A stretch of 64,000 bases of DNA from Pelagibacteraceae bacterium AG-464-P07 (GCA_003211695.1 QCSA01000002.1:62001-126000); one strand, 5' to 3'. Shown: positions 52,054-60,427, counted from the first letter of the stretch. The notes: generated from the letters alone by a model not told the origin. Numbers and translations are program-made.

Positions 52054-52809
52054 ATGAATAACAAATTAAATAAGACAACTTCAGCAATAATCATAATTGG
52101 AAACGAAATATTATCTGGAAGAACCCAAGAAGTTAATCTTTCATATCTTTCAATCTGGCTTAACAAGTTGGGAGTAAGGGTAGAGGAAGTCAGAATTATT
52201 CCCGATATAGAAAATAAGATTGTTAATTGTGTTAATGAATTAAGGAGAAAATTTAATTATGTTTTTACAACTGGAGGAATTGGACCGACTCATGACGATA
52301 TAACAGCTAAGTCAATATCAAAGTCATTTAATTTAAATTACGAAATGCATCAGGAGGCTTTCAATATTTTAGAAAAATATTATAAACCTGGAGAATTTAA
52401 TGAAGGAAGACAGAGAATGGCCATGATGCCTTCAAAAGCAAATTTAATTTATAATCCCACAAGCGGAGCTCCCGGTTTTTCTGTTGAAAATGTTTTTTGT
52501 TTACCAGGAGTACCTTCAATTCTCCAATCAATGCTAGATGGTCTAAAAAATAAAATCTCTGGGGGAAAACCAATATTAAGCAAAACCATTAATTTAAGAA
52601 CCGTTGAAAGTGAAATTGCTAAACCACTAAAAGAAGTTCAAGAAAATAATATAGATGTTGAAATAGGTAGCTATCCCTTTTTTAAATCAGGTAAAGTTGG
52701 AGTCGCAATAGTTTTAAGGTCTGAAGATGAGTCTAAAATTAGCATTTGCAACAATCAGATTTTAAAAATTATTAATAGCAAAAAAATTAAGTTAATCGAT
52801 AAAAATTAA
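52054..52809 (+). CDS. CinA-like molybdopterin-binding domain protein
   Basis: A 251-residue MoCF/MoeA-like domain protein related to the N-terminal half of CinA. IIGNEILSGRTQEVNLSYLS (about residues 14-33), FTTGGIGPTHDDITAKSIS (about 71-89), PTSGAPGFSVENVFCLPGVP and NLRTVESEIAKPL are seen. The C-terminal nicotinamide-nucleotide amidase domain of full CinA is absent. Such short forms are usually annotated as competence/damage-inducible proteins or putative FAD/ADP-ribose pyrophosphatases; function is uncertain. It is followed 3 bp later by a GGACT-like gene. Confidence 0.88.
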   Translation: MNNKLNKTTSAIIIIGNEILSGRTQEVNLSYLSIWLNKLGVRVEEVRIIPDIENKIVNCVNELRRKFNYVFTTGGIGPTHDDITAKSISKSFNLNYEMHQEAFNILEKYYKPGEFNEGRQRMAMMPSKANLIYNPTSGAPGFSVENVFCLPGVPSILQSMLDGLKNKISGGKPILSKTINLRTVESEIAKPLKEVQENNIDVEIGSYPFFKSGKVGVAIVLRSEDESKISICNNQILKIINSKKIKLIDKN

Positions 52810-52812
52810 TCA

Positions 52813-53220
52813 ATGTTATATTTTGCATACGGTAGTAATTTAAACCATGAACGAATGAAAAAAAGATGTAAGGATTCATATTTTATAAAAACTATAAGTT
52901 TGAAAGATTATTCACTTACATTTAGAAGTAAATATAGGACTGCAGATATAGAGAGAGAGAGAAATTCAAAAGTATGGGGTGCCCTGTATAGAATTTCAGA
53001 ATCCGACGAGAAGCAACTTGATTTTTATGAAGATTATCCTATCCTTTATAAAAAAATGTATTTTAATTATTTTAGTAAAAAAATAATGACATATATAATG
53101 CCAAAAAAAACTCCATTTAGATATCCAGCTACAAAATATCTTAATGTTATCAAACAAGGTTATCAAGATTGTAAACTTGATAAAAAATATCTAAATAAAG
53201 CATTAAAGTCTTTTTGTTGA
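52813..53220 (+). CDS. Gamma-glutamylcyclotransferase (GGACT/AIG2-like) family protein
   Basis: A 135-residue protein with the GGCT fold. The start MLYFAYGSNLNHERMKKRCK has the substrate-binding YGSNL loop, and SESDEKQLDFYEDYPILY supplies the catalytic Glu region. The family includes enzymes that cyclise gamma-glutamyl groups as 5-oxoproline. It follows the CinA-like gene by 3 bp. The C-terminal third is Lys-rich and less conserved. Substrate not identifiable. Confidence 0.85.
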   Translation: MLYFAYGSNLNHERMKKRCKDSYFIKTISLKDYSLTFRSKYRTADIERERNSKVWGALYRISESDEKQLDFYEDYPILYKKMYFNYFSKKIMTYIMPKKTPFRYPATKYLNVIKQGYQDCKLDKKYLNKALKSFC

Positions 53221-53265
53221 AATTGTTAGATACACAAAAATTAGTAGACACTTGTTTGGATTTAA

Positions 53266-54459
53266 TCAAATAAAATTTTTTAAAAATATTTTATCTAATT
53301 GTGATAAAAAAATATCTTTAGAAAAATGTTTATCAAATGCAATCAATCCATTTTTTCTTATTTTATTCCATAAACTTTTACTATTATATAATCTCAGAAT
53401 ATGCTTAACAAATTGATCTTCATTTTTCGCAGTTAAACAATCATTTAAGTGCTTTAATCTCATACATTCAGCGGCAACTTCATTTATTACACTTGGGATA
53501 CCGTGTGATAGGTAATTACATACCTTACCATTAATGCCTTTACCAAAATTTAGTGGAGCGATTGCAACTCGACACTCATTTAACACATTATAAACATCTT
53601 TTACATAACCCACAACATGCACATTTTGAAATTCTAACAATTTAATAATTTCACTAGAAAACCCCGTACCTATTGCAAAGGTTTCTTTAGAAAACCCCGA
53701 ACCTACAATTTTTAGATTGATTTTCGAATTATAATTTAAAATTTTTGGAAAAATATTTTTAATAAAATATATCATCGCAATTTTGTTTGGAGGATGAAAC
53801 ATTGTTCCTATAAACACAATGTCTTTTCTACTTTCAAATTTTTTTTTAGTAACATTTTTTTTATGAGCAATAGTTAACTCATAAGAATTTATATTGTATT
53901 TTTTTAAAATTTTTTTTTCTACTGGACTTACAACGGTTGTTACATCAGAAAGTGAGCAAAACTTTAATTCTTCTTTTTTAATTTTATTTATTTTAAATTT
54001 TTTTTTAATTCTTTTAATATTAAAAATTGAAGAAAAAAATTTTTGTTTTAAAAATTTTCTTTTCCCCCAAACTGATTGACTATCAAGCCTTAAGAAATGC
54101 AAATCAACAGTGTGAAACCATAGTTTAGCATTTTGGCAATATTTCTTACAAATATTAAAATAGTTCGTTGCCACAGAATGTCTATTGATAATGACAAGAT
54201 CAAAAAGAGATCCATAATTTTTTAAAAAAATTTCTACCGAAATAATCTTTGGTCTGCACAAAACTTTCACGCCAAGTTTTAAAAGATTCTTAGTATATGG
54301 ATTTTTATTTATTTGATATGAAAAATTTTCAACAGTAGGTAAAAATTGAACGGCATAATTTTTATTTGTTAAATATATAATTTTATTCATTAAATCAATT
54401 GAACCTGCGTCTCTTGTTGGATCTGGTGTGACTTCGTCTAAAATTAAAATATTTTTCAT
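53266..54459 (-). CDS. Glycosyltransferase family 4-type
   Basis: A 397-residue GT-B glycosyltransferase. The N-terminal ILILDEVTPDPTRDAGSIDL (about residues 4-23) is typical of a GT4 group found in polysaccharide clusters, and the donor half shows IVFIGTMFHPPNKIAMIYFI, VGSGFSKETF, VHVVGYVKDVYNVLNECRVA and APLNFGKGINGKVCNYLSHG with the family Glu position replaced by Gly/Lys residues. It is very A/T-rich, with many Lys, Asn and Phe. It lies beside the tRNA-Leu variable locus, so it may be an accessory surface gene. Confidence 0.82.
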   Translation of the reverse strand: MKNILILDEVTPDPTRDAGSIDLMNKIIYLTNKNYAVQFLPTVENFSYQINKNPYTKNLLKLGVKVLCRPKIISVEIFLKNYGSLFDLVIINRHSVATNYFNICKKYCQNAKLWFHTVDLHFLRLDSQSVWGKRKFLKQKFFSSIFNIKRIKKKFKINKIKKEELKFCSLSDVTTVVSPVEKKILKKYNINSYELTIAHKKNVTKKKFESRKDIVFIGTMFHPPNKIAMIYFIKNIFPKILNYNSKINLKIVGSGFSKETFAIGTGFSSEIIKLLEFQNVHVVGYVKDVYNVLNECRVAIAPLNFGKGINGKVCNYLSHGIPSVINEVAAECMRLKHLNDCLTAKNEDQFVKHILRLYNSKSLWNKIRKNGLIAFDKHFSKDIFLSQLDKIFLKNFI

Positions 54460-54509
54460 GATTTATATAGTTATTTTATAATTAATCTATATAAATTGTT
54501 TTTGGTGTT

Positions 54510-54629
54510 GTGTCTAAAAATAAAATTGATCTAGATATTAGCAGTGGTAAACCAAAAATTTGGTTAATAACTCAATCTAAATTTTCGGAAAATAAAGAGA
54601 TAAATTTATGCTATACTATTTGTTTCTAA
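54510..54629 (+). CDS. Doubtful 39-residue ORF before the restriction-like fragment
   Basis: A GTG-started frame (SKNKIDLDISSGKPKIWLIT then QSKFSENKEINL) fills most of the 173-bp gap between the divergent glycosyltransferase and the 54633 fragment, ending 3 bp before that ORF. It may be part of the upstream remnant of a decayed gene. I recognise no family; it could be chance. Confidence 0.2.
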   Translation: MSKNKIDLDISSGKPKIWLITQSKFSENKEINLCYTICF

Positions 54630-54632
54630 TCA

Positions 54633-54818
54633 ATGAAAACAATTCTACAGTATAATACCTGGGGTGAATTGAATGATTATCTGTCTGAACTGACAAACTC
54701 AGGAAAACAAAAGCAAGCCGGGGATATTTTTGAAAATCTATGTAAATATTATTTATTAACTGCGCCACATTACAGAAGTAAACCAAAAAATGTTTGGTTA
54801 TTAAAAGAGATAAATTAA
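54633..54818 (+). pseudogene. Truncated N-terminus of a type ISP/helicase-like restriction protein
   Basis: A 61-residue ORF resembling the very start of large restriction/helicase proteins (type ISP and related DEAD/DEAH enzymes), which open with a helical block of the type KGDAFExLxKYYLxTxPxYxxxxKNVWLL. Here I see AGDIFENLCKYYLLTAPHYR then SKPKNVWLLKEIN, and a stop at 54818. The rest of the expected protein (hundreds of residues of nuclease and helicase domain) is absent. It stops 65 bp before tRNA-Leu, so it is probably the broken end of a gene lost or cut by integration at that tRNA. Confidence 0.6.
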
Positions 54819-54883
54819 AAAAATTTTACTTATTAGACTTGTTCAATTATAAATATTGCGTAAATACAAGCAAACAAAGGAAT

Positions 54884-54969
54884 GCCCTCGTGGTGAAATT
54901 GGTAGACACAAAGGACTTAAAATCCTTGCCCATTTGGGAGTGCCGGTTCGAGTCCGGCCGAGGGCACCA
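54884..54969 (+). tRNA. tRNA-Leu (anticodon TAA)
   Basis: An 86-nt class II tRNA: acceptor GCCCTCG/CGAGGGC, anticodon stem AAGGA/TCCTT with loop CTTAAAA (TAA), long variable arm, T-stem GCCGG/CCGGC with TTCGAGT, discriminator A and encoded CCA. It reads UUA/UUG. Its last 21 bases recur in degraded form at 59612-59632. Confidence 0.95.
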
Positions 54970-55022
54970 AAAATATGAAAAATGATTCTGTAGATGCAAA
55001 GGACACCAACAATAGCCTTTAA

Positions 55023-57305
55023 TTAATTTAATTTATTCAAAGATAAATATTTATTATATAATTTTGCAATATTTGGAACAGTGATATTACAAGTTCTTAG
55101 CTTGTCTTCATCTTTCATAATACTATCAGTTAGACCATCAATTTCAATTTTACCATCTTTCATAATGATAAGTCTTTCTGCATAATTCCATGCTAGGTGA
55201 ATATCATGAGTTATTAATATAATTGTTTTACCTTGTTTTTTAAGTTCTTCTATAATTTTCATTAATTTAGTTATTTCATTTTCATCCAAAGTATTTGTTG
55301 GTTCATCAAAAATAATTACATTAGGGTCAATTGCAAGTATAGATGCAATTGTTAATTTTCTTAAATTTTCAGGAGATAAATTAATAGGATTTTGATTTAA
55401 TTCTAAACCAAATCTTTCACTTTCAAATAAAGTTATTTTATCAATTTGATCTTTTTTAAATTTAAGTTGCTTGGGACCAAATGCTAATTCTTCTCTCACT
55501 GTTGTTGAAAGAATTTGATATGATGGTTCTTGAAATATATATCCTATTTTTATGTTTTTATCTTTAATTACTTTACCTTTTGTAGGTTTTAACGCATAGC
55601 TAAGTACTAAGCTTAATGTCGACTTTCCCGAACCGTTTGCTCCTAGTATTGCAGTTAATTCATTTTTTTTAAAATTTAAATTTATATTATTTAAAACATT
55701 ATTTTTTTTGTCATATGAAAAACAAAGGTTTTCTGTTTGAATAATGTTTTGATTAAGATTTTCACTCTTTTCTCTTTTAGGCAAAATATAATCTTTAATA
55801 TTACTGTTTTTAGATATTAGCTCTTTTAAATTATTTAAATAATATTCAATATTATATAAATTTTTATTAGATGAAAATTTGAAACCTAATTCTACTAATA
55901 ACGGAACTCTTCTTCCTGATTCCTTTAAAATCTTTATAAAATCTCTATCATTTTTATCTATTAATTTTATCGTTTTATCTTTTACTAAATATATTTTATC
56001 AAATTCAAGAGGATTTAAATTTTGTTCCGATAGCAATGTTGATTGATCCGAGCTAATTTGATTTATGGATTCAATTACCTCTTCTCTTCCTATAGGATCC
56101 AATTGTCCAGTAACTTCATCAAAAATAAGTAATTCTGGCTCGGCAATTAAAGCAGATGCAATCGCAACTCTTTGTTGTTGGCCACCTGACAAAGATAAAG
56201 TTTTTCTCTGTAAAAAAGTTTCATCTAAACCCACTAATTTTAGAATCTTTAATTTTTGTTCGTTCCATTTTAATTTATCAATTTTTGACCTTAAAAGACT
56301 TAATTCTAATTCATCATTTATTCTTATTCCAACAAGACCATGTGCGGCACTTGGAAAAACTATTCTTACTATTTGAGATAATTCTCCAAGAGTTAAATCT
56401 TCTGTATTATTTCCAAATATATTAATTGTACCGGTATGTTGACCAATAGTTCTTGAAAATAATCCTCGAGATAAAATTAAAGTACTACTTTTTCCTGATC
56501 CATTTTCTCCAATTAACATTATTTTTTCACCTTTATTAAACTGTAAATTTATATTTTTAAGAACAAAATCATTATCAGATACATCTTTACTTAAATCATA
56601 TGTTGTTGAGGCTTTTAATATTTCAAATTTATTACTATTTTTTGTATTGATAAAAGATTGAGATGTTGAAGTTCCTCCAAGATTATCTACAGCTAAACTT
56701 TGTTGGTTAATATGACCAATTAATCTAAATATCATAGGAACAGGTATTAATCTTAAACCTTGGATTTTATCTAAAACTGAACCTTCCCATTTTATGCCTC
56801 TGATAGACATTGATTGCATTAATGTAGTGAATTCCATATTAAGTAAATCTATATATCTTAGAACAATCATTAAATATATTTGACCTTTGTGAGGAAGTTT
56901 TAATGATTTTGAAGTATCAAATAAATCTTCCAAAGAAGTGACAGAAATATAGGCAATTGCGAAAAGTATCATAAAAAATAATCTTAATCCTAATATGGCA
57001 CCCGTCTCTAGTCCTCCTTCTGTAAGAGTTAATGGACCAACAACAAAAATAGTTTTTCCTGAATGGTGAATAAAAATATTTCCTATAAAGCTTAATGTTC
57101 CTGCTACAGTGCAAGTTATCAAACCTAATTTATGATATGTTCTTCCTGATAAATATATAATTGTTATAATGGTGCCGGATACAGCAACTCCTAACCAATT
57201 ATAAGTAAAAAAAGTACTTGCTAAACTTAATACAACAAAGAAAATAAATCTTGGAAGGGGGGCTAATACCCCCATCCCAAATCTATTTTTTTGATCTAAA
57301 CCCAT
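55023..57305 (-). CDS. Fused ECF transporter: EcfT with two EcfA ATPase domains
   Basis: A 760-residue single chain for an energy-coupling factor transporter. Residues 1 to about 210 are a T component with several helices and the coupling-helix segment SMSIRGIKW. Residues about 235-450 form ATPase 1 ([46 protein letters not shown]). Residues about 515-750 form ATPase 2 (AILGANGSGKSTLSLV, INLSPENLRKLTIASIL with a degenerate signature, VIIFDEPTNTLDE, LITHDIHLAW). T and both A proteins are normally separate or A-A fused; T-A-A in one chain is uncommon. It starts 21 bp after the S-component-like gene. Likely micronutrient uptake; ligand unknown. Confidence 0.85.
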   Translation of the reverse strand: MGLDQKNRFGMGVLAPLPRFIFFVVLSLASTFFTYNWLGVAVSGTIITIIYLSGRTYHKLGLITCTVAGTLSFIGNIFIHHSGKTIFVVGPLTLTEGGLETGAILGLRLFFMILFAIAYISVTSLEDLFDTSKSLKLPHKGQIYLMIVLRYIDLLNMEFTTLMQSMSIRGIKWEGSVLDKIQGLRLIPVPMIFRLIGHINQQSLAVDNLGGTSTSQSFINTKNSNKFEILKASTTYDLSKDVSDNDFVLKNINLQFNKGEKIMLIGENGSGKSSTLILSRGLFSRTIGQHTGTINIFGNNTEDLTLGELSQIVRIVFPSAAHGLVGIRINDELELSLLRSKIDKLKWNEQKLKILKLVGLDETFLQRKTLSLSGGQQQRVAIASALIAEPELLIFDEVTGQLDPIGREEVIESINQISSDQSTLLSEQNLNPLEFDKIYLVKDKTIKLIDKNDRDFIKILKESGRRVPLLVELGFKFSSNKNLYNIEYYLNNLKELISKNSNIKDYILPKREKSENLNQNIIQTENLCFSYDKKNNVLNNINLNFKKNELTAILGANGSGKSTLSLVLSYALKPTKGKVIKDKNIKIGYIFQEPSYQILSTTVREELAFGPKQLKFKKDQIDKITLFESERFGLELNQNPINLSPENLRKLTIASILAIDPNVIIFDEPTNTLDENEITKLMKIIEELKKQGKTIILITHDIHLAWNYAERLIIMKDGKIEIDGLTDSIMKDEDKLRTCNITVPNIAKLYNKYLSLNKLN

Positions 57306-57326
57306 TCATTATAGTTTTTATAAAAC

Positions 57327-58070
57327 TTAATAGGTTGATAGACCTCTTTTTTTCATTTCGCCTGTTAAAGAGAATAAGACACCAAGTCCAAGTATACTTG
57401 CCACTATGTCTCCCATAGCCCAACCAGGGAAAACTATTGTCCAAGCTGATGCACCCATTTCACCAATGCTGGCCCAAACATAAGCTCCCATTGCTGCACT
57501 TACTACACTGGCTATTACCACTGCTATTACTGCCTTGAATACGTTTTCATTAAGTTTAAATGCTGAACTAGTTGTTTGTGCTAAAATATACCAACCAACT
57601 ACACATATTAAACCAGCAATTACTCTTCCCCAAATTCCTAAAGATGGAGCAAGGTAATAACCTGCTACCATTGCAACAATTATAGTTACCGCAACTAAAA
57701 CAGTGCTTTTAACTAAATCTGCACTTTTAGCTTGGCCACTAGACAAGTCTATTTTCATCCATCTAAACAAATAATAAAGTAATAAAGTATTTGCGAAAAA
57801 AGCAGGAATTGGATTTTGACCAATATTGATAGCGATTGGATTACCTGCCAAAGCGCCACCTATAAAAGTTCCTATAGCGGCTGCTGCCCATCCGTATGGT
57901 CCAAACCAAATAGCTCCTGTTACCATAAATATACATGGCAACCAAAAGAAGCTTGCCCCAGCTGCTCCTGGAATTGATAAAAGCATTGAGCATAGATAAG
58001 CAGAAGCAACTATAGCGGCTGCCCAAATAGCTGATGCTACAAAAATTCCTGTTCCAGATTTTGTACTCAT
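57327..58070 (-). CDS. ECF transporter S-component-like membrane protein
   Basis: A 247-residue, highly hydrophobic protein with about six to eight helices, rich in Gly and Ala. It has ASFFWLPCIFMVTGAIWFGP, GTFIGGALAGNPIAINIGQN and PAFFANTLLLYYLF loops that look like the ligand-binding loops of S components, but I cannot place it in a named vitamin family. A very strong ribosome site (GGGGAGG 7-10 bp before the ATG) precedes it. Because its neighbour is a T-A-A energy module, it is most likely the substrate-specific subunit. Substrate not identified. Confidence 0.65.
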   Translation of the reverse strand: MSTKSGTGIFVASAIWAAAIVASAYLCSMLLSIPGAAGASFFWLPCIFMVTGAIWFGPYGWAAAAIGTFIGGALAGNPIAINIGQNPIPAFFANTLLLYYLFRWMKIDLSSGQAKSADLVKSTVLVAVTIIVAMVAGYYLAPSLGIWGRVIAGLICVVGWYILAQTTSSAFKLNENVFKAVIAVVIASVVSAAMGAYVWASIGEMGASAWTIVFPGWAMGDIVASILGLGVLFSLTGEMKKRGLSTY

Positions 58071-58166
58071 ATTTTTACCTCCCCAAGTGATTCTTTAAAG
58101 GTGAACACTATGCACATTATTAAAAGTATATAAAGAAAGTAATTTGATTCTTAAATTTATTTAAAT

Positions 58167-58910
58167 TTATTTTTTATCTAAGATTTTTTTTAATTCTCGT
58201 AATGGTGGAGTTGCTTCTAACATACCTTTTTCTAGTAAATCCCAGTAAATTCCAGAAGGTCGACTTTTATTCCTGTTTGTGGATAACTTTTGTTTATTGG
58301 TAATTATCCAATCAACTATTATATCAGTTTCGCTTGGTTCAAGTTCAAAATTAACTACTTGTACTTCATGGACCACTGCAACGATGGGTGTATTCTCATC
58401 AACAATTTTTAAATCAGCAAACATTCCCCATTCAAGATCAAAAAAACCATGTCCCTTTCCGAATCTAACTCCATTCTTTGATACCGCAGAAGCACCAGTT
58501 AACATTAAATCTATTTTTCCTAAATTTTTAATTTCCTTTAGGGAGATACTTTTACCAAAATGCTCTAAACCATCCAAGGTACTTGCAAAAACTTCATTTC
58601 CTTTATTTACCATATTTTTTGTGATTAAAATTAATCCCCTATAGATTCCATATGTTGAAACAATTATATCTTTTTCATCTTTAATTGCTTGTTCCCTTAT
58701 TGTTGTTAGGCAATTATCAGGGGTAATGAATAATAACTTTGACTCCTTGTATTCTTCACTTTTAATAATTTGATCATGAGCTTTTATACTATCTTTAAAA
58801 TCAGGAATATATTCTTCAAAATTCAAATGAAACCTTGAGTCTGGTAAAGCAACATTTTTTAGCCTTTGCCACACTTTTAAACGTACTTGCTGTTTGTCTT
58901 TTTTATCCAT
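58167..58910 (-). CDS. 5-formyltetrahydrofolate cyclo-ligase family protein
   Basis: A 247-residue protein of the 5-FCL/MTHFSD-like family. RFGKGHGFFDLEWGMFADL (about residues 147-165) corresponds to the family's ATP-binding GKGxGxxD motif, and PIVAVVHEVQVV plus DIIVDWIITNKQKL are the conserved C-terminal strands. It is longer than classic 5-FCL (about 180-200 residues), with an N-terminal helical part (VRLKVWQRLKNVALPDSRFH), like the MTHFSD-type branch. It heads the run that contains the S component and fused ECF transporter, hinting at folate, thiamin or related cofactor handling. The reaction is not proven. Confidence 0.75.
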   Translation of the reverse strand: MDKKDKQQVRLKVWQRLKNVALPDSRFHLNFEEYIPDFKDSIKAHDQIIKSEEYKESKLLFITPDNCLTTIREQAIKDEKDIIVSTYGIYRGLILITKNMVNKGNEVFASTLDGLEHFGKSISLKEIKNLGKIDLMLTGASAVSKNGVRFGKGHGFFDLEWGMFADLKIVDENTPIVAVVHEVQVVNFELEPSETDIIVDWIITNKQKLSTNRNKSRPSGIYWDLLEKGMLEATPPLRELKKILDKK

Positions 58911-58988
58911 AAATTTGTATATTATAAAAATATTAAATATAACTCTATAATATTTTTTGTTACTAATTATAACCGAAAGGAATTAAAC

Positions 58989-59609
58989 ATGAAAAATCTC
59001 ATTTATTTTTTAACACTTTTTTTATTTTTTTCTCCAGTTATTGCTAAAGAATTTCGAATTGATTTTAATGAAGAAGGAATGAAGCTCTTCAAGAAAAAAG
59101 GCTTTGGTAAAAAAACTATTTATACCAATGCCAAAGATGATAATGGCTATTATGTAAAAGCTGTGTCGGAATCAGGCGCAACAGGAATTGGTATCGAAAT
59201 TGACAACAAAGAGCTTTTAAAAGAAATGCCTTTTTTAAATGTTACATTTAAAATTGAAAAAGATTTTACAAATATTGATCAAACGACTAAAGATGGTCAC
59301 GATTGGGCCGCAAGAGTGATGATTGGACATGGTAAAAAAATTGGTTCTAAATTACTGAGTTTGTCCCATTCATCATTTTTGGACGAAGGGTTTCTTCAAC
59401 AAAGTCCATGGACAAAAGGCAGTCGCGATTATGTTATCTCGAACGATAAGAGCGGCGAATGGCATACACGTAAAGTTAATGTAAAAGAATTGCTTGAAAA
59501 AACCCATAATATTTCTTTTACTAATTTTCTTGCTATATTTTCAGATTCTAACAACTCAAAACAAAAAATTGTTGCATATTACCGAGATATATATTTTAGC
59601 GATAACTAA
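58989..59609 (+). CDS. DUF3047-like exported protein
   Basis: A 206-residue protein from the ATG at 58989, preceded by AAAGGA; a longer frame starting at 58887 would overlap the divergent 5-FCL-like gene and is rejected. A signal peptide (MKNLIYFLTLFLFFSPVIA) leads into a mature domain with HDWAARVMIGHGKKIG, DEGFLQQSPWTKGSRDYVIS, GEWHTRKVNVKELLEKT and SDSNNSKQKIVAYYRDIYF, the pattern of DUF3047 carbohydrate-binding-like beta-sandwich proteins. Likely periplasmic. It is the last gene before the copy of the tRNA-Leu end. Confidence 0.65.
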   Translation: MKNLIYFLTLFLFFSPVIAKEFRIDFNEEGMKLFKKKGFGKKTIYTNAKDDNGYYVKAVSESGATGIGIEIDNKELLKEMPFLNVTFKIEKDFTNIDQTTKDGHDWAARVMIGHGKKIGSKLLSLSHSSFLDEGFLQQSPWTKGSRDYVISNDKSGEWHTRKVNVKELLEKTHNISFTNFLAIFSDSNNSKQKIVAYYRDIYFSDN

Positions 59610-59611
59610 AG

Positions 59612-59632
59612 CGAGTCCAGCCGAGAGCACCA
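59612..59632 (+). repeat. Degraded copy of the tRNA-Leu 3' end (att-like direct repeat)
   Basis: CGAGTCCAGCCGAGAGCACCA matches tRNA-Leu bases 54949-54969 at 19 of 21 positions (two G-to-A changes), including the CCA end. The similarity continues loosely into TATGAAAAAT in the 3' flank of both copies. It lies in the 30-bp gap before nadK and is the expected footprint of integration at a tRNA 3' end. Confidence 0.7.
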
Positions 59633-59639
59633 TTATGAT

Positions 59640-60416
59640 ATGAAAAATATAAAACTTCATTTTGTTTTTGATGCAAATGGTAAATTAAGTAAAAAAAGAT
59701 TAAAATTATTAAAAAAATTCAAAAATTACTCACCTCAAAAAGCAGATTTGATTACTGTCCTTGGTGGAGATGGATTTATGCTTCAAACATTAAAAAAATT
59801 AGGAAGGTTTAATAAACCGTTTTATGGAATGAATATGGGAACCTATGGCTTTTTAATGAACAAATTTAAAACCAAAAAATTTGCTCAAAATATTGCCAAA
59901 TCTAAACTAGTAACTATTTCTGCTTTACAAATGATTGCAAAAACTAAAAATAATATTATGAAAAAAGCTATAGCAATAAACGAAATTTCTATGCTCAGAC
60001 AGAGTAAACAAACTGCATCACTGCAAATAAAAAATGGAAAAAGACTAATTATGAAAAAACTAACCTCTGATGGAGTACTAGTATCCACTCCTGCTGGGAG
60101 CACGGGTTATAATCTTTCTGTTCATGGCCCCATCTTGTCGTTAAACTCAAAAAAATTAGCAATTACACCTATTAGTCCATTTCGACCAAGAAGATGGAAA
60201 GGAAGCGTAGTATCAGATAGGTCAGTCATAAAGATAAATAATTTGAATATTAACAAAAGACCAGTCAGTGTTGTGGCTGACAACGTTGAATTTAGAAATA
60301 TAAAAAAAGTAAAAATCTATATTAATCGTAAAATCAAATTTAACTTACTTTATGATCCGAAAAATAGCCTTAATAAGAAAATTAAAATAGAACAAGTAAG
60401 AAAAGAAATAAAGTAG
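59640..60416 (+). CDS. nadK: NAD kinase
   Basis: NAD kinase, 258 residues, makes NADP from NAD and ATP. VLGGDGFMLQTLKKLG (about residues 41-56) is the GGDG motif, GMNMGTYGFLMNKF the NE/D-like neighbour, AINEISMLRQSKQTASLQI and SDGVLVSTPAGSTGYNLSVHGP (20-residue window of the substrate pocket) follow, and RRWKGSVVSDRSVIKI completes the core. It is directly behind the att-like repeat, so its own promoter may have been replaced or moved by the insertion. It precedes the FAD/GcvT dehydrogenase by 11 bp. Confidence 0.94.
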   Translation: MKNIKLHFVFDANGKLSKKRLKLLKKFKNYSPQKADLITVLGGDGFMLQTLKKLGRFNKPFYGMNMGTYGFLMNKFKTKKFAQNIAKSKLVTISALQMIAKTKNNIMKKAIAINEISMLRQSKQTASLQIKNGKRLIMKKLTSDGVLVSTPAGSTGYNLSVHGPILSLNSKKLAITPISPFRPRRWKGSVVSDRSVIKINNLNINKRPVSVVADNVEFRNIKKVKIYINRKIKFNLLYDPKNSLNKKIKIEQVRKEIK

Positions 60417-60427
60417 AAGTATAATCT

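Larger units (their letters stand above)
54970..59632. mobile_element. Putative tRNA-Leu-targeted genomic island, no integrase seen
   Basis: Segment between the 3' end of tRNA-Leu(TAA) and a 21-bp near-copy of that 3' end. It carries four genes: a fused EcfT-EcfA-EcfA transporter, an S-component-like membrane protein, a 5-formyl-THF cyclo-ligase-like gene (all minus) and a DUF3047-like gene (plus). The two flanking copies differ at two transitions, consistent with an old insertion that has lost its integrase, or with a later duplication of the tRNA end. The next gene (nadK) begins directly after the repeat. The island label is inferred. Confidence 0.45.

Noticed and set aside
58887-58988. Upstream extension of the DUF3047-like gene
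   Set aside because: It overlaps the divergent 5-FCL-like gene; the ATG at 58989 begins a proper signal peptide and has a ribosome site.
54970-59632. Integrase or phage genes inside the tRNA-Leu island
   Set aside because: All frames are accounted for by the four genes described; no recombinase motif is seen.
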